64,000 bases of DNA from Adiantum capillus-veneris (GCA_014529385.2 CM043953.1:114075049-114139048), one strand, 5' to 3'. Positions 33,640 to 47,977 are shown, numbered from the stretch's first letter. Numbers and translations: made by a program. The notes: generated by a model not told the origin, from the letters alone.

Positions 33640-35601
33640 AAAAGAAGATTATCTCTCAATCATTACGGACGAATGTTCAGAAGGGTAAAGAATCTACTAA
33701 AAGTACACTTTTTGAACTTTTACCATGACAAACACGCCTCTATTATTCGCCATATTTTCTAGAGAGAGAGTGCAAAAAATACATTTTCTTAGAAGGCCCT
33801 CCAAATGACCTCCAAAATTTCCTAATGGGGAGTGAGGGAGTTTTTGAGGGTCTTGAAATGTCTTCCTATCTCTGTTACTCCATGCCGTGTCCCCAATGGG
33901 AAGATTGTGCTTCCTAAAGCACCATGGATGCTAACCAAAGAAGAATTAGAAAAAGTAAAGGGTACCATTGCGTCTATTCACACACCAACAAGATAGATGA
34001 GGTCACTAAAGGGAGCTTTCACAAAAGCGTAGGAAGGTGGAAGCGTTCAATTATATGGGTTTAAGTCCCATGATTGGCACAAGATGCTTCATGTAATATC
34101 CCTTTCTCTATTCTATCTATTGTTTGAGTGTATGACTTTCTCTCACTTTCCTTTCCTCTACTTTACATTGTAGTTCATTCTGTCGATCAATATGTGTATA
34201 TGTTGGGACAAGAAAGTCAGGGACGCTATTTTTAAACTTGGAGATCTAGTAAGGTACACCACAATACTCCACTCGACTACAGTTTTTAAATGTACACAAT
34301 AACCTCAACTAGCACTTAGTATATTCTTGTATGTTTGTGAACTCCAAGGAAATTGAAATAGATGCTATCCCTGCTGCTCAAACACCAACAAAAACTGTGT
34401 GTGCCATTGAGGATGCATTTCCTTGATCCATCCTTCTTAGTCAAATCCACATCTTGGCTCATGTGATGAGGAGATCACTATATGTGGAGTAGTGCATGCA
34501 CGATGGATGCTCTTTTTAGAGAGGTTTTTAAAAACTCTCAAATATTTCGTGCGGCTACGGTCTCAACGAGAGGCATGTATGATCAAAGGGTAGATTGTGC
34601 AAAAGGCATTTGTTTACATCTGAGAGTATTTGACACAAGTTGATCTTTCAATGCCTCACATGTGGTCACATGAGGAGGATGCAAGGATATCTTCACACTT
34701 GCCAAGTGGAAAAGAAAAATTAATTAACATGGATGTGAATCTATCCCGAGTAACTCTTGTATTCTGAATGCAAAGGTTATGACCAAGTGGGTGGACTTGT
34801 GGACAATGTAAAATGCAAGGCGTTTGCAAGAGAGCATGGAAACAAGTACATGGAGGAAGGAGGACATCCCCAGTGCGTAGACACCTTGCATGTTTCCCAT
34901 ATCTCATTAGTGCGGAGTGCGCTCATGAGAGAATGACCGAAGCAAAAACGTGAGGAGAGGACATCACCAACAAAGAATGGGAGTATGCATGAGGCTGTGT
35001 ACCAAAGGTAGAGTACTCATATACCTAAACCATATTGTATAGTTTTTTCCTTGATTTTATCTTTGTAGTTTTGATAAAATAATTTTTCCTATTTTGTAGT
35101 GCCTTCCTTTAACTCTATGTGGTCAAAGGGTCATCACTTTTGTACCACCACATTTGACGAGCGAGCGTAGAACCACCATGGACTGTGGCATCATGGGAAA
35201 CTTTGACACGGATTGTGATGAAGCTAGGTACTGTGGAACTATTGAAAGAATACTAAGGGTTAATTTTAGAACTTTTCATACCTTCATCTTTGAGTGCAAG
35301 TGGTTTGCAAATGTGTCTAGACGGCATGAGAATGGCCTCTACATGGTGGACTCTAGTGTGCATCATACATGAAGATATGTCAATTTAGTTTTGCCATGCA
35401 ATTATGAGCAGGTGAGTGACTACCTTTGTTATTATGATTTGCTTGTAACATTAATTATACCAATGTTACTCACTTTGAGATTTTCTTCTATAGGTCATCT
35501 ATATCCTAGCAATCCACCAACCAAAACTTTGGTTCTTAATTCTCATAACACCTCGTGGGAGAATCGTTTCTTTGACTAATGAAGTGGACACCATCTTCAA
35601 T
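33640..35601 (+). pseudogene. CACTA (En/Spm) TNP2-type transposase, outer element, decayed
   Basis: The plus strand carries the middle and C-terminal parts of a plant TNP2 transposase in shifting frames. LPKAPWMLTKEELEKVK and KSHDWHKMLHV (about 33,905-34,100) correspond to the conserved stretch before DUF4218. LKTLKYFVRLRSQREACMIKG near 34,530 and MPHMWSHEEDARISSHLPSG near 34,650 lie in the DUF4218 region. MDCGIMGNF, RILRVNFRTF and FIFECKWFANV (35,170-35,320) are DUF4216. The N-terminal Transposase_21 catalytic part was not recognised, and the frame is interrupted repeatedly. The last exon is split by the inner CACTA element and resumes at 49,363. Confidence 0.7.
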
Positions 35602-35880
35602 CACTACAAGAGGTTGTGTGCACTTGTGACGCTGTTAGTGACGGAAATACATTGGGTTTTTATACTCCCTAGCATCGCTAAGACCGTCGCTAACAGCGTC
35701 AATGCAAGAACGTCGCTATGGACGTCACTATAATGGTCGCTATATGTGTTGCTATAGCCGTCGATATATAGCGATGCTTGTAGAGACGATTATAGTGGTG
35801 TTTACATGCCACCTATAGTGACGTCTATAGCGACACTGCATAGCCTTATATAGCGACGGTCATAGCGACGCCTGAGAGAA
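35602..35880. repeat. Left terminal and subterminal repeats of the inner CACTA element
   Basis: After the terminal CACTACAAGAGGT come about ten copies of words such as GTCGCTA, AGCGACG and TAGCGAC in both directions (35,630-35,875). They form a dense subterminal array, the expected binding region for the second CACTA protein. Confidence 0.8.
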
Positions 35881-36439
35881 AACAAATTTGGTGGCAGGGC
35901 ATTCAACCATCAACCATATTGAATGTTTCAATAATTGAGTAAACCTAAATGAATCCAAGATAAGCCCAGATTCACCTTTGAAAGAAAGTACAAGCTTAGA
36001 TATAGACCCAAAGTAGTCACCCACAAGACAATATAACCATTAACTCCATCATCCATAGTATTGTTTGTAGAATAAAGATACAAAACTGACAAAAGTAAAT
36101 TGATGAAAGTAAATCAATCACAATTGTACACATCATAGGCAAAATCACTTGATTGTTAAACTTTGCAAATGTAATAGTTACAACACCATTGTCATTATTG
36201 AAAAAATATACATGGTTTTCAACAAGACGTATAAACATAATCTCATGATACATTATGACAAAAGGAAACTAATGCTATCTAGCTACGGTTGGACTGACGT
36301 CGTCTAATTAAACGTCTCATTGCGTGCAAGCAGCGTATCTGTCAGATTCTGCAAAAAAAACAATAAGACAGCTTTCTGTAAGTATAAACATATAATTCAT
36401 AAAACAATACAACAAACAGAAAAGAGTAAACCCTAATAC
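35881..36439. other. Non-coding interior of the inner CACTA element
   Basis: A/T-rich sequence with no recognised gene, between the subterminal repeats and the end of the second gene. Confidence 0.5.
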
Positions 36440-37182
36440 TAACCATGCCACCGCGAGAACTCAAAATGTCCATCAGGGCGTTTGAGCCCTTCCTGCCACG
36501 TACTCGCGCTCGTACAGTGTGGGGTCACGTCCTATCATCGACCACTGTCAAAACATATAAAGAATCCATTATGTTAGAATTTAAAAACCCTAAACCCTAA
36601 ACTGTCAAACCTAAAGAGCAATGCGAAAACACTTACAAAATCGACCTCAAATGATGCCCACCTGCCCCTCCCCAAGTGGTGCGAGCTCCCTGCCTCTACT
36701 CGCGCTCTGACTGCTTCCTCTTGTTGCTTCCACTTGTCGGGATTCTTGCGCGCTGCTTTCTTCGCATTCTTCCAATATTCTTTGGCCAGCCAATATGTTC
36801 TGTTCCACCCATGCTTAATTGCTTTTTGCATTTCGAAATGCTTATGCTTGCAGTATTCACGCATTCAAACCTTCATCAGGTCTTCATGGAAGCGGTCATC
36901 CCGTGTTGGAACGGGAAACTCGTCATGCAGCATGCTGATGACTTTGTCTTTTAAATCACTTGGTACTTCACTCCAGGTGTTTAGTATGTAGTGTCTAAAC
37001 ACCTGAGAGCAAAGACCAGGCATGCGGGAGATCACCTTCTTGCCTTCATCATCCAAGATGATGCCGTCATTGAAGTCGACGGAGTAAGGCAAGCTCTCTC
37101 GCCGGTGACGCGTGAACCTTTGTGTCCCAACAGGGGTCTCTAGCGGCGTGTCGACGGGGGTACGGAAGTCAGGTGCCTCCAC
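36440..37182 (-). pseudogene. CACTA second gene (plant transposase PF03004-like)
   Basis: The frame starts MEAPDFRTPVDTPLETP at 37,182, with Thr/Pro repeats, then NDGIILDDEGKKVISR, LNTWSEVPSDLKDKV and HEDLMKV. After one in-frame stop it continues MREYCKHKHFEMQKA, GWNRTYWLAKEYWKNAKKA and WKQQEEAVRARVEAG. It ends at a GTAAGT donor near 36,632, with a further exon at about 36,546-36,445. The layout matches the Ptta/En/Spm (PF03004) proteins of CACTA elements, which are thought to bind subterminal repeats. The TP-rich start resembles that of the relic at 63,044-63,703. Confidence 0.7.
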
Positions 37183-37415
37183 TAGAGTCTAGCCCCAAAG
37201 TGATTGCAGCTTCAGTCTCCATCCCACTCGGAGCACAGTGCTCGTCATCCCTGCTTGTGAGGACATACCTAGAGCATACGTACCTGGAGTGGATGCAAAA
37301 ACCATTAAATACAATGATGCAATGACGCATATAGATAGAAATGGACAAGAAACCACGTGAATACAATATACATTATAAAATAGAGCTAAATTATTTAAAT
37401 ACAATATTTATGGCT

Positions 37416-39193
37416 TTAAGAGATCTCTCTCTCATCCTCGCAAAGTTCATCATATCTTCCTATATCTATATAGAGCTCTCGGTTTAAACAAATGTCCTCC
37501 ATTTCATTTTGTAGATCCTCTGCATGCACCCCATAGAGAGTAGCAGCTTGATGCTCGTCTGGCACCACCTCAGCGGCTTCAGACTGAGTATCTTCTCCGA
37601 TCTCCTCCATTGATTCCGCTGTGATTGGCACATGGTAGCCTTCATACGTTCGTGCACTACAAGGGGCTACCTCTATGACATACCACCAATTTGATGCGGA
37701 CTTTGTAGGATGAAATATCACCTGCCAGAGCCACATAACTTACATGAGAGATTCCAAGAACATAACTTCTAAAATTGGATATTAACTATTTACATACTTA
37801 CTTGTTCACAATGCTCGGGTAGTACGAAAGTGTCTCTTAGGTCAATCCATTTCTTAGTTAAATCCACCTCAAGAAAACCAGACTCTCCTCTATGCATGGT
37901 AGCGTTGCGACCCTCCATGATTATCTTGAACAATTGCACGTCGAACAAGTTGAAAAAATCCTCTATAATCGATCCTCAAAATCTCTTGTAGCGTGCTGAA
38001 GTAAGTGAGTTGTGCCACCACAGGATCTGCATCAGAGGACTGTCGTCAACTAGACTGTTCAAATTTTGCCATAATTCCACAATCTTGAGTAAAACGCTTT
38101 TTGTCGATCTGTTCCACCCTAAAATGTTGACCTTTACACCATGCTATTGTGTATGACTTATACTACAACTAACAAAGATTATGAGTGGCCGTTCAAACAT
38201 CTAGAAAGTCACTAGTCGTACATTGCAAACTTATCTTGGTCTTGCAACCCCGAGAGTACTCCCACTCCTCCTCAGTCACTTCTTCACCGCACTGTTGTGC
38301 GCTTTTCAATTGATTGTGCAACCATCTTAAGCTCATGAATGTTGGTAGGCTCTCCAGACCCGTCGGATAGTGCATCGGTGGTCGTCTTCCCGGTCTCCAC
38401 TCAATTCGTTCCCTTTGTCGCTCTTGATTTGCATCCTCATATTGTGAAATCCACTTTTGCATCATTGGATTGTGAAGCATGCAAAATCGGTTGATTTTGC
38501 CTCTAGATCTTCCATCATCTTCTTCTCAACACCGAGATTGCACATGACAATCCCAGATATGCGCTCATCATCTATGGTTCGCCATAACATGTCTTGGGCT
38601 TTATAAAATTCATCTAGCCACTCTTCAATGTACACTAGGGACTCTGATACCAGCCAACCTTCTACCATGCTACCCTCTGGACATGCCTTCTGACGCACAT
38701 ATCCCTTGAGCGTTTTCATGAAACGTTCTAAAAATCACATCCATCTGGAATGTACTGTGCCAGCTGTTTCCACCTCATCAACTATGTGAACAAGAAGATG
38801 CACTTGAATGGTTAGCATGGTAGTAGGAAAGTGTTTCTCAAACATGCAAACAACCTCCGCAGCATTTAGTTTGGCGAATGATATGGAGTCTACGTTGATC
38901 TCCTTTTGTGAAATCCATTGCACCAACTTTGCAAGTTTGTAGATTGTGCTACAGACGTCAAGATCATCCCCCGAGATGTCAGAGGCTACATCTTGTGGCC
39001 TCACATATGCTGCTTGACCAAAGCGCCTGCGAACACGTCTATTAGGTTGGAAGATTGCTACATGTTGGCCAGTGTCAGAGTCCGACAAGTTATAATTGGA
39101 AACTACTCGATCTATAATAGATGGATCGAACTCGCAAATTCGCGAACGTGCTGCAAAGAAACGCGTCTTGTCCGTCGCACAACTTGCTTGCAT
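37416..39193 (-). pseudogene. CACTA TNP2-type transposase relic (DUF4218 + DUF4216)
   Basis: On the minus strand, 39,193-38,462 gives the DUF4218 region: KLAKLVQWISQKEIN, FEKHFPTTMLTIQVHLLVHI, GTVHSRWM, then after one stop FLERFMKTLKGYVRQKACPE. The segment 38,480-38,193 contains CGEEVTEEEWEYSRGCK. DUF4216 follows at about 38,110-37,630, with RFTQDCGIMAKFEQ, LQEILRIDYRGF, FLEVDLTKKWIDLRDTF and PEHCEQ. A GT-AG intron (about 37,733-37,800) then joins in phase to VIFHPTKSASNWWYVIEVAP. The N-terminal catalytic Transposase_21 domain is missing, so the gene cannot make an active transposase. Confidence 0.78.
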
Positions 39194-39334
39194 TGATTAC
39201 AAGGACATAAGACCCTCGTTGAGAGATAGGTGTTTCGGTTGGACAGCCCCACATCCTCGTCACTACTCATAATGAGGGTAAAAACCTTATAACCTGGAGA
39301 AAAAATTTAATCTTGTATTGGCATTCTCCGTCTT

Positions 39335-40248
<914 letters not shown>

Positions 40249-41557
40249 TAATAGACCGCTTTTGGCATGTACAAAGTAGCGTTTGTATGCATAGTCATAT
40301 GTACAAAAGGATGTAAATACATGCATTCGGGAGCTTTGCAAAGTGGTTTCAAGTTCAAAAAAAGATGCAACGTGTACACATTGTGAATAGTCAGGTTCGT
40401 GCGCTAGCAGTCGAACACATGTACATGCCCGTATAAGGTATCAGGGCCTTGGATATGGTTTTAGGTGGCTTATTTTGGTTCTAGATAATTTTTTTGAGCT
40501 TTCTAGAATGTAAATAATGCAAGTGACAAGTGTGGGTACTCTCATCCCGCTCGAGAAGTTCCACACATGCGGTAACTGTCTATTTGCGGCTCCTGATCTG
40601 CGGTGATACGTGCATCCACCTAGAAGTGGTCAAAAATAGAATGTGGGGATGTGTAAATGTGCTTTGGGTATCGAGGATCAATCGTGAAAATTTTGGTGAA
40701 TTTTGGAGTCCGTTTGGGGTTTTTCTTACAAAAAATGCCCGTCGGGGGTCAAAACTAGGCCAAAAAAGGTCAAAAATGGTCAAAAAATGTGTGAAATGAC
40801 TTCAAATTGCCACATCACTCACGGTGGAGTGAGTGTTCCAGCTGAGGGAGGACTTTTGAAGAGCAATATCAAAACTTTCACCCCTTTGTGTGTGGGAGGA
40901 AGCAGGGTTCCTACAGGTGGTCTAGTGAAGTCCCGTTGCGTTCCCGTCCTGTTTTCGAGTGTATGGAGGAGTGAGTGAGAGCTTTCTCTCTTCACTTTTT
41001 CACTTTGGAGAGTCTATGGAAGTTGCGTTCCCGTCCTGTTTTCGAGTGTATGGAGGAGTGAGTGAGAGCTTTCTCTCTTCACTTTTTCACTTTGGAAAGT
41101 CTATGGAAGTTCTGAGGTTTCCATGGATGCATGTATGCAAGGAATTTAGGGAAGAAGGTGCGGCTTTCTGCAAGACTATGTAACCCTATATCGATGCCAT
41201 TAGGGTTGGCGCTACTCCAAAGAGTCCAATAGAGTGGAGTTTGGTGAAGCTTTTGCAATGGTTTGAGAGTGGAATTTTGTGGCTGGAGTTTTTTGTTTTT
41301 TGATGGTTTTTCTTGTATATTTTGGTCACCATCAAGCGTGATTTCAAGTGTTGATCACCTCGACCCACCTAGTAGTGTCTGCGGGCAGGCAAGGGCTTGT
41401 AGGTCGAGGCGTTTGGAGTTTGAATTGAGTTTGTGGGTAGAGTTTTTAGGGAGCTTTTGAGTGGTAGTGAGTGAGGTGAGGAATTTAAGTAAATTCCTTG
41501 TGTTGTGTTGAGTTGTCTGGGTGTGTGAGTGTACGCACGACATCTTTTGCTCCATCA
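40249..41557 (+). repeat. 5' LTR of the Tat-type element
   Basis: 1,309 bp, against 1,223 bp for the right repeat. The extra length is an ~87-bp internal tandem duplication at about 40,935-41,108. It ends TTTGCTCCATCA, directly before TCGTTTGGCGATCCC. Confidence 0.88.
40935..41108 (+). repeat. 87-bp tandem duplication inside the 5' LTR
   Basis: GTTGCGTTCCCGTCCTGTTT starts at 40,935 and again at 41,022. The 3' LTR has a single copy near 47,442, so the duplication arose after insertion or by error during the last reverse transcription. Confidence 0.88.
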
Positions 41558-44500
41558 TCGTTTGGCGATCCCGCTAGGGAGCGGAAATTTTCCGGTTGTG
41601 CACCCAGGTGCAGTGGTTTTGCTGTGAAGTTCGAGCTTCATTGAAGAAAAGTGGTGGTTTGGTTGAGGTGAAAGACTTCAAATCTGGTGGAATTACTCAC
41701 GCAAGGGAGAAGCAACTTCAAAGGGATGGCGTATAGTCGGCCAGTGTTTACAGGGAAGGAGGATGTGAAGGATTGGATTGGATTGCGGACTTCGAGTGGC
41801 ATACGCTTGGTATGCACATTGTGAATGACGAAGCCAAGCTTCATGTATTTCCTCTTGCGCTCAAAGGAGAAGCTCAGGAGTGGTTTGAAGGTTTAGAGGA
41901 GGAAAAAAAACAAACATGGGAGCAGGTGAAGCTGGCAATTTTTGATAGGTTTGGAAAGAAACTAACCGCAACAGAAGCGACAACAAAATTGAGAGGTTTG
42001 CAGCAAGATGTTCATGCTAACTTTAAAGAGTTTTTGCAACACTTCAAAGGGCTTTGCGTTCAATTAGAGGCGGCATCCTAAGTACCTCCAGGGGATTTCT
42101 TTAAAGTGAGTCAGTTTATGGATTGTCTCCATCCAAGTGTAAGGAAGAAGGTCGATCAAGATGAGCCTGCTACATTTGAAAGAGCTGTGGAAATTTCCGA
42201 GGCCAAGAGCAAGAAGATCAAGAGAAGGTGGGAGCAAGGCCTGACACATACTGAGCCAGTTGTGGTGCAACCAATGGTCCCTGTGACAACGGATGATAGA
42301 GTGGAGCGAGTGGTTCAAGGTCCAGATCGTGTTACGGCCCGGGTTTTGCATGATCTTGCTGGTCAGTTGCAAGAATTAAGAATTAAGATAATGAATATGA
42401 ACCAAAGAGAGGAGCGGCCAGCTAGGAGAGGCAGGGGACGAAGGCTACAAGGTAGATGCTACAATTGTGATGAAGAGGGTCATTACGCCCCTGATTGTCC
42501 TGAACCACCAAGGGAGAGAGAGGAGGGATATACCCCCTATATGGACGTGGTCGAGGAAGAATAGAAGCAAATCATCAATAGCGGGCACTAGAAGCAACGC
42601 CGCCACAACAACCACCACAACTGTTGCCTGGAAATGGAGAAGGTAGGGCTATCAACATCATTACCCTTGAGCATCAAGATGTGGATGTTTTGGCCAATAA
42701 GAGAGCTAGGCATGATAGGGAGAAAGAGACAGAATAAGAGAAGGAAACAAGAGCAAGGAAAGGAAATTCTAAGGTAGAAGACAAACCAGAAAGTAGCAAG
42801 AGGCGACGAAGAAGGAAAATTGGTCCAAAGGACTACCTCCTTGGCCAAGGTGTTGAAGACTATGATATTTTGCGACGACATACGAAATCAAAAGGCAAAT
42901 ATATCTTTTGGTCAGTTTGGTGGCTTTGAATGCTAAATTGAGGAGGCAGTGGACCAAGTTTGTGAGTACGCAGCTTCCTTCCAAGAAGGAAAAGCGTCAA
43001 AGCATGGTGTCATCTTTGAGGGTTGGTCACCCAGTGGATATGGTTCCAATAGTTGAAGCTATGCTGGGAAAGAAGACGTAAGTGCAAGCATATGTGGATG
43101 GTGGTGCCCAGGTGTGTGTCATGACCGAGGCTATCATGAAGGAAGCAGGCGTTAAGATGTCAGTGAATGCTTTGATCCATATGAGGATGGCCAACCACAA
43201 AAAGGCAAGGTGTCTTGGAATAGCTGAAGATGTGAAGATAAAAGTCTTGGGGATTGAATGCTTGGTTGATTGCTACGTGATGCAAGCAGGTGAGAATGCG
43301 TATCCAATCATTTTAGGGAGGCCATGGCTTATAACCCTTGTTGCTAAGCAGGATTGGGGCACGGGTTTGATCACCATCCCCGACCAAGATAAAGGAAGGA
43401 CCATTGTCTACAACATGAAGACACACGAGAGCCATACACAGCCCCTAGTGGAGATGCAAGATACGGATTCAATGGAAACCACATCATACGATAGTGATGC
43501 TTCGTCTACATCATCAGAAGAAAGTGTAGAGGAAGGCTTGATGCAATTATGTCCTGATATTTTTTGGGATAAGTGTTGAAAAGAAAGCATCGATGCATGA
43601 TGTGAAGGTCAAGGAGGAGAAGGATAGTCCAAAAGCAATTGTAGAGCCTACCAAAGTGAATGTAAGGAGCAAGCTAGGAGAGGACTTGACAGAAAAAGAA
43701 TCAAGGAGTATGAAGACATGTTTACAGAGTTTCCAAAGCTATTCGCCACTGAATATACAGAGTTGCAAGGAGCTAAAGGAGTCGAGCATAGAATCAATCT
43801 AAAAGAAGGTGCCAAGACAAAGGTTCAAAAGCTTAGGAGATTGGGGGTCATTCATGAGAAGGCACTTCATGAAGAGGTGACGAAGCTTTTGGAAGCAAAT
43901 TTCATCTTTCGAGTGGAGGAGTCTGAATGGGTCTCTTTTGTTGTTATTGTGCCCAAGAAGAACGGAAGATTTAGGATATGTGTCGATTTAAAACCTTTGA
44001 ATGCTACCACAAAAAGGAATCATTATCCACTACCCTTTCTAGATGAAATCCTCAATCAGGTTGCAGGTCATGAACGTTACTCAATCATGGATGGATTTTC
44101 TGGCTACTTTCAGATCTTGATAGTGATTGAAGATCGATTGAAGACGACCTTCATTACTCCTTGGGGTTGTTTTGCCTATAAAAGAATGCCTTTTCGGCTG
44201 GTTAATGCATATGCTACCTTTCAAGGATGGATGAATAGAGTGTTTGGTCCCTACTTGGGTAAGTTCATTTGCGTTTTCATGGATGACATTGGGTGTTATA
44301 GCTCAAGGGTTTGGAGAAGTTGAGGTTGAGTTTTGAAAGGCTTCAACAAGAGGGTGGGAAACTCAACCCAAAGAAATGTAATTCCATTTGCTAGGACATG
44401 TGGTTTCCCAAAATGGAATAGAATCTGACCCAGAGAAAGTTAAGGCTTTATTGCTTATGGATCCACCCAGCAACACAAAGGATTTGGCATCATTTGTGCA

Positions 44501-45119
44501 TAAGCTCAGGTACTTGTCACGTTTTTTCAGGATGCTATGTCAGTATGTGTATCCTCTCCAAAAATTGAGTCAAAGAGTTCAAGGGTTTGAATGGAATGAA
44601 GACATGCAACAGGCTATTGATGGCATCAAGGAGGTATTGTGTGCTTTACCAACAGTGAGTCCTCCCGACTTGCACATTCGATTTTCTATGTATCTATTAG
44701 TGTGGGGTCAGTAGCTTTTGGGTCGGTTCTCTTACAAAAGCAAGGAAGGAACTTCAAGCCAATTTATTTTGACAGCAAGATGAAGAATGTAAGCGAGTTC
44801 TCCTATACGGAAATGGAACAGTGGGTATTCGCCTTGGTTCTTGCTTGTCGAAGGTTTAAAACCTATCTGTTGCCCCAAAAGTTCTATGTGCTCACCACAT
44901 TGAATTTTTTGCCGAATGTAGTACAACATTTGAATCCTAGCAAGCGCATCTTAATGTGGACTTTGGAGCTTCAAGAGTATGAGTTTGAGTTTAAAGTGGA
45001 TCATTCTATTAAAGCTCACTTGGCAGACATAGTGGTACATAAGGGGGGGGGGGGGAGCTTCCATCTTACCCAAGGGTTGACAAGGATGATCATGAAGAGG
45101 AAGTAGATATTACAGATGC

Positions 45120-45510
45120 GTATACAATGATGTTTGATGGTGCATACAGGAAAGTTCTTCGAAAGGCAAGTGGTGGGGTAGTCATTAAGAACCCAAAAGG
45201 CGATGTAATCTTTTCTAGAGCTTACAATCTTGATGAAGCTGAAAGTAACAATGAGGCCGAGTACCTCATGCTTTTCCTTGGGTTGAAGCAGTGTGTTGAG
45301 TTTGGACTGAAGAGGGTCATTGCAAAAGGGGATGCATTGCTAGTCATAAATCAGTTGCTTGGTTTGTGGAATGTTAAGAAAGACAATTTGAAGAAGTGGT
45401 TCTATGGCATCAAGAAGATTTTGCATGAGTTTGAGAAGATACAGTTTAAGCATGTTCCTCGTGAGCAGAATAAAGAAGCTGATGAGTTGGCTAGGGACAA
45501 GATGGATGCC
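45120..45510 (+). mobile_element. Second (RVT_3-type) RNase H region of the Tat-type element
   Basis: DGAYRKVLRKASGGVVI, ESNNEAEYLMLFLGL, AKGDALLVINQ and HVPREQNKEADELA are the motifs of the RVT_3 RNase H family. They lie after the ordinary gypsy RNase H (LNPSKRILMWTLELQEYEFE) and before integrase. Confidence 0.85.
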
Positions 45511-46754
45511 TTGGTAGCTCCTTTAAAGGTCAAGGAAGCCTTGTATGCAGGAAGGGAATCATTGCAAGATGTAGAAGTATTTCTTGGTAAAGGGAAATGT
45601 CCAGAGGACATGTCAAAGGTTCGGCGTAAGAGAATAGTTGCAAAAGCAAGAGACTACACATTGGTAGGTGAGGATGTCATGCTTTATGGCAAGGATAGAA
45701 TTTTGAGAAAAGTGCCATACGAAGATGAGATAGGCTTGATTTTGGAGCACTTCCATGAAGAAACAAGCTATCAAGGCAAGGATCAGGTTGTCTTTCATGT
45801 TTTGAGAGCAGGTTACTGTTGGCCCTCTATGATGAGAGATGCTTATTTTTGGTGCAAGTCATGCCATGAATGCCAAGTGTTTGCAAATCCAAATCTTTTG
45901 GCTGAGCCTTAGAAAGCTATAATGTCTTTTGATGCATTTGCAAAATGGGGAGTAGATGTTGTAGGTCCAATGGCAAGGACCAACAATAGTAAAAGGTATA
46001 TCCTTGTGGCTGTGGACTATTTGACAAAATGGGTGGAGGCAAGAGCAGTAAAAGATGTAACAGCAGGAAGAGTGGACACTTTCTTATATGAACATGTGTG
46101 TTGCAGGTTTGGAGCTCCTATGGTTATCATTTCTGATCGTGGACCAGGATTTAGGGGAAAACTTGTTGCTGCTCTCATGGAGAAATTAAAAATTCAGCAT
46201 AGGCATTCTTCTCCCTACTACCCACAATGCAATGGGTTGGTTGAGAATTGCAATGGTCAAATTGTGAAGATGCTATCAAAGTATGCTAGAGAGCATCCTA
46301 AAGAGTGGGACTTGGACTTGGAAAAGTGTTTGTGGGCTTATAGAACTGCGCATAGAGTGTCAACACCGTTTACACCATATGAGCTTGTTTATGGAAAGCA
46401 AGCTCTTATGCCCATACAAGTGCAGTTGGATGCCTTGAAGTTTTTGTGCAGAATGCAAGGTGAGCATAAGAGGCTGCCAGAGAAAGAGATCAAAGAAGGA
46501 GATTTGGTGATGAAGTATGATTCTCGCTTGGATTTTACTTTTCAGAAGAAATTGAGGGACAAATGGTTGGGTCCATACAGAGTGAAGCATGTATTTTCTA
46601 ATGGCACCTATGAGTTGGAAAAATTATCTGGTGAACGTTTGCGCTACAGAATAAATGGTTATAGACTGAAGAAATATTTTGCAAGGGATGTGGTTCCATA
46701 TGCAAATAGTCTCTTGGTTGAGCATAAATGCTCTACCTAGAGGGTGGGCAATGA

Positions 46755-47977
46755 TGATAGACCGCTTTTGGCGTGTACAAAGTAGCGTTTGTATGCATGG
46801 TCATGTGTACAAAAGGATGTAAATACATGCATTCAGGATCTTTGCAATGTGGTTTCAAGTTCAAAAAAGGATGCAACGTGTACACATTGTGAATAGTCAG
46901 GTTCGTGCGCTAGCAGTCAAACACATGTACATGTCCGTATAGGGTATCGTGGCCTTGGATATGGTTTTAGGTGGCTCATTTTGGTTCTAGATAATGTGTT
47001 TGAGCTTTCTAGAATGTAAATAATGCAAGTGACAAGTGTGGGTACTCTCATCCCACTCGAGAAGTTTGACACATGTGGTAACTGTCTATTTGCGGCGCCT
47101 GATCTGCGGTGATACGTGCATCGCCCTAGAAGTGGTCAAAAATGGAATGTGGGGATGTTTAAATTTTCTTTGGGTATTGAGGAGCAAGCGTGCAAAATTT
47201 GGTGAATTTTGGAGTCTGTTTGGGGTTTTTCTTGCGAAAAATTCCCGCGGGGGGTCAAAACTGGGCCAAAAAAGGTCAAAAAATGGTCAAAAAAGGTGTG
47301 AAATGGCTTCAAATTGCCACATCACTCACGGTGGCGTGAGTGTTCCAGCTGAGGGAGGACTTTTGAAGAGCAATATCAACACTTTCACCCCTCTGTGTGT
47401 GGGAGGAAGCAGGGTTCCTACAGGTGGTCTAGTGCAGTCCCGTTGCGTTCCCGTCCTGTTTCGAGTGTATGGAGGAGTGAATGAGAGCTTTCTCTCTTCA
47501 ATTTTGCACTTGGGAGAGTCTATGGAAGTTCTGAGGTTTCCATGGATGTGTATGTGCAAGGAATTGAGGGAAGAAGGTGCGGCTTTCTGCAAGACTATGT
47601 GACCCTGTATCGGTGCCATTAGGGTTGGCGCTACTCCAAAGAGTCCAATAGAGTGGAGTTTGGTGACTCTTTTGCAATGGTTTGAGAGTGGCCTTTTGTG
47701 GTTGGAGTTTTTGGTTTTTTTAATGGTTTTTCTTGTTTATTTTGGTCACCATCAAGCGTGATTTCAAGTGTTGATCACCTCGACTCACCTGGTAGTATCT
47801 GCGGGCAGGCAAGGGCTTGTAGGTCGAGGCGTTTGGAGTTTGAATTGAGTTTGTGGGTAGAGTTTTTAGGGAGCTTTTGAGTGGTAGTGAGTGAGGTGAG
47901 GAATTCAAGTAAATTCCTTGTGTTGTGTTGAGTTGTCTGGGTGTGTGAGTGTGCGTACGACATCTTTTGCTCCATCA
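46755..47977 (+). repeat. 3' LTR of the Tat-type element
   Basis: 1,223 bp starting TGATAGACCGC and ending TTTGCTCCATCA. The tract AGAGGGTGGGCAATGA directly before it is the likely polypurine region. Confidence 0.88.

Larger units (their letters stand above)
40249..47977 (+). mobile_element. Ty3/gypsy element of the Tat type with two RNase H domains, decayed
   Basis: About 7.7 kb with terminal repeats at 40,249-41,557 and 46,755-47,977. Flanking pentamers AACAT and AACGT suggest a mutated target duplication. Domain order: gag about 41,720-42,560 with a CCHC knuckle CYNCDEEGHYAPDC, protease about 43,080-43,340, reverse transcriptase about 43,720-44,330, a first RNase H about 44,690-45,060, a second RNase H of the RVT_3 type about 45,120-45,510, and integrase about 45,740-46,740 with an HHCC finger and CNGLVENCNG. 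The double RNase H is the mark of the Tat lineage. The element is broken by several changes. Its terminal repeats differ at about 5%, the oldest of the four measurable LTR elements here. Confidence 0.9.
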
